Assembly (NCBI GenBank): GCA_002686465.1
Contig: NZCP01000059.1
Location: 1-21,821 of the forward strand
Origin: Candidatus Woesebacteria bacterium
GTDB lineage: Bacteria > Patescibacteriota > Microgenomatia > UBA8517 > UBA10165
Direction of reading: 5' to 3'
DNA: 21,821 nucleotides
In this document: one piece after another, positions 21,006 through 21,821 of the stretch
How the letters are laid out: the number at the start of each line of letters is the position of its first letter
Position numbering within the stretch: the first letter of the stretch is position 1
Translations under genes and position numbers: made by a program
Notes under the pieces: generated by a model
The model's database searches: none
The model's input: only the letters and a program-made list of their open reading frames with translations
What the model was told of the DNA's origin: nothing

Positions 21006-21019
21006 ATCCATGCTCTAAT
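20992..21019 (+). promoter_or_regulatory. Promoter before the second Ser-rich protein, leaderless layout
   Basis: TTGCCT (20992-20997), 16 bases, TCTAAT (21014-21019), 8 bases, then the ATG at 21028. Element order and spacing are the same as in front of the portal gene (2954-2990), including the TTGCCT box. No SD of the usual form is present, although GGGG occurs close to the ATG. Confidence 0.5.
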
Positions 21020-21027
21020 CTTGGGGT

Positions 21028-21821
21028 ATGGCAGTTGTAGATTCATATTCTGAAGCAAACCAAGATTCAGAACAATTTATTCAAAGTGGGGGAAACAAAG
21101 TATTTGGGCAATCTTTTAAGCCAGGTGCCGATTACTTTTTGGATGACGCTAAGTTTTATATAAGAAAGTCTACGACGGGTACAAATACGGGGACAATGGT
21201 TGCCCGTATTTATACTGACACTGGAACCTATGGCACTACTATAGTATCTGGGGACTTACTTGCAACCTCGGCGGGAATAGATTTGTCTACTCTTACTACC
21301 TCTCTTGCTTTAGTAACTTTTACTTTTTCTGGAGACCAGCGATACGGGATGGCCTCTGGAGTAGCTTACATCATTTCTATAGAGATGGAAACTCCTGCTA
21401 CTTCCCCTGCGGCTTTGTTTATTGGATATGATGGCTCCTCTCCAAGCCATGGCGGAATTGCGGGGTTTGATGATACCTATGGTGAGTGCAATAGCACTTT
21501 GGCAGATTCAGATTTGTGTTTTTATGTAGATGGAACGGCTGGTTCTCCTTCGGCATCACAAAGTCCATCTGCTAGTGCGAGTAATTCGCCGTCAGCGAGT
21601 GCGAGTGCAAGTAACAGTCCGTCTGCTTCACTTTCACCCAGTGCATCAATTTCTCCTTCTGCCTCTTTAAGTCCGAGTGCATCTTTATCGCCTTCTTCTT
21701 CAGGGTCTGCTTCAGAAAGCAAGTCGCTTTCACCCAGTGCAAGTACCTCAGCTTCCTCTAGTGCCTCAGCATCAGCGAGTGAGAGTGCCTCAGCATCAGC
21801 GAGTGAGAGTGCCTCAGCATC
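21028..21821 (+). CDS. Second Ser-rich surface protein, 3' end outside window
   Basis: The frame runs from 21028 to the window end without a stop (264 codons seen). Residues 1-171 form a beta-rich globular domain (F-G-Q-S-F-K-P-G-A-D-Y-F-L-D-D-A-K-F-Y-I-R-K, V-A-R-I-Y-T-D-T-G-T-Y-G, Y-I-I-S-I-E-M-E-T) with the look of a carbohydrate-binding or anchor-type beta-sandwich used in surface proteins. From residue 172 the sequence turns to S-A-S-x-S-P repeats as in the 8028 protein and then to S-A-S-A-S-E. The globular domain differs from that of the 8028 protein, so the tract is a shared module. No signal peptide. It lies right after the glycosyltransferase island and is a plausible glycosylation target. 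Confidence 0.8.
   Translation, partial: MAVVDSYSEANQDSEQFIQSGGNKVFGQSFKPGADYFLDDAKFYIRKSTTGTNTGTMVARIYTDTGTYGTTIVSGDLLATSAGIDLSTLTTSLALVTFTFSGDQRYGMASGVAYIISIEMETPATSPAALFIGYDGSSPSHGGIAGFDDTYGECNSTLADSDLCFYVDGTAGSPSASQSPSASASNSPSASASASNSPSASLSPSASISPSASLSPSASLSPSSSGSASESKSLSPSASTSASSSASASASESASASASESASA
21541..21821 (+). repeat. Ser/Ala/Pro-coding repeat tract, second copy
   Basis: Repeat-coded tract similar to 8391-8972. A stretch of about 24 bases near 21566 (CAAAGTCCATCTGCTAGTGC and the next few bases) matches the one near 8806 with one difference seen. Direct orientation relative to the first tract. It continues beyond the window. Confidence 0.85.
21760..21821 (+). repeat. Perfect 24-bp tandem repeat
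   Basis: Two full copies (21760-21783 and 21784-21807) and 14 bases of a third are identical as read. The unit codes for eight residues of S-A-S-A-S-A-S-E. Perfect identity points to recent expansion, unlike the older variable part of the tract before it, and makes copy number likely to vary. Confidence 0.85.

Noticed and set aside
1..21821. TGA recoding, as in some candidate-phylum bacteria
   Set aside because: TGA ends many genes here exactly at ATGA overlaps with the next start, and no conserved motif is interrupted by TGA.

Overview
The window is one end of the morphogenesis region of a tailed double-stranded DNA phage (Caudoviricetes), free or integrated. The evidence is the gene order: small terminase, large terminase with Walker A and nuclease aspartates, portal, scaffold-like protein, major capsid protein and fibre-like proteins. 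No host gene, integrase, tRNA or rRNA is present, so the host cannot be named. Sigma70-type promoters, purine-rich Shine-Dalgarno (SD) sites and free use of TGA as a stop indicate a bacterial host with the standard code. Base composition is A+T-leaning throughout. Coding density is very high: by my reading no gene-free stretch exceeds about 120 bases, and most neighbouring genes overlap by ATGA or a few codons.

Layout. (1) 1-1377: small genes before the terminase, including a coiled-coil protein cut by the window edge, two zinc-binding small proteins and a winged-helix-like protein. (2) 1404-7932: packaging and head module. It is interrupted by one antisense HNH endonuclease gene (6198-6749), placed between scaffold and capsid genes and sharing a divergent promoter region and a perfect palindrome with the capsid gene. 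(3) 8028-11337: surface proteins, namely a protein with a long Ser/Ala/Pro/Gly tract, a small structural protein and a 685-residue fibre with a duplicated shaft module. (4) 11377-11990: two small unknown genes. (5) 12051-21005: a co-directional, overlapping gene string. It opens with a small unknown gene and a DUF2829/Tad2-like (Thoeris anti-defence) gene and continues with a sugar-modification island: three paralogous GT-A glycosyltransferases with a D-x-H metal motif (one fused to a second glycosyltransferase-like domain), four class I methyltransferases, a minimal SDR protein, a GT-B-like glycosyltransferase, a UDP-glucose-dehydrogenase-like protein without the last domain, and a second HNH endonuclease. 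(6) 21028-end: a second surface protein with a Ser-rich tract, running off the window.

Main idea. The glycosyltransferases carry a signature reminiscent of polypeptide GalNAc-transferases, and the island lies between two proteins with mucin-like Ser-rich tracts. My inference is that the phage O-glycosylates its own surface stalks and then oxidises, reduces or O-methylates the sugars. Host surface glycan modification is the alternative. A second recurring feature is that several operon heads have a promoter whose -10 box ends 6-8 bases before the start codon and no good SD, which predicts leaderless mRNAs.
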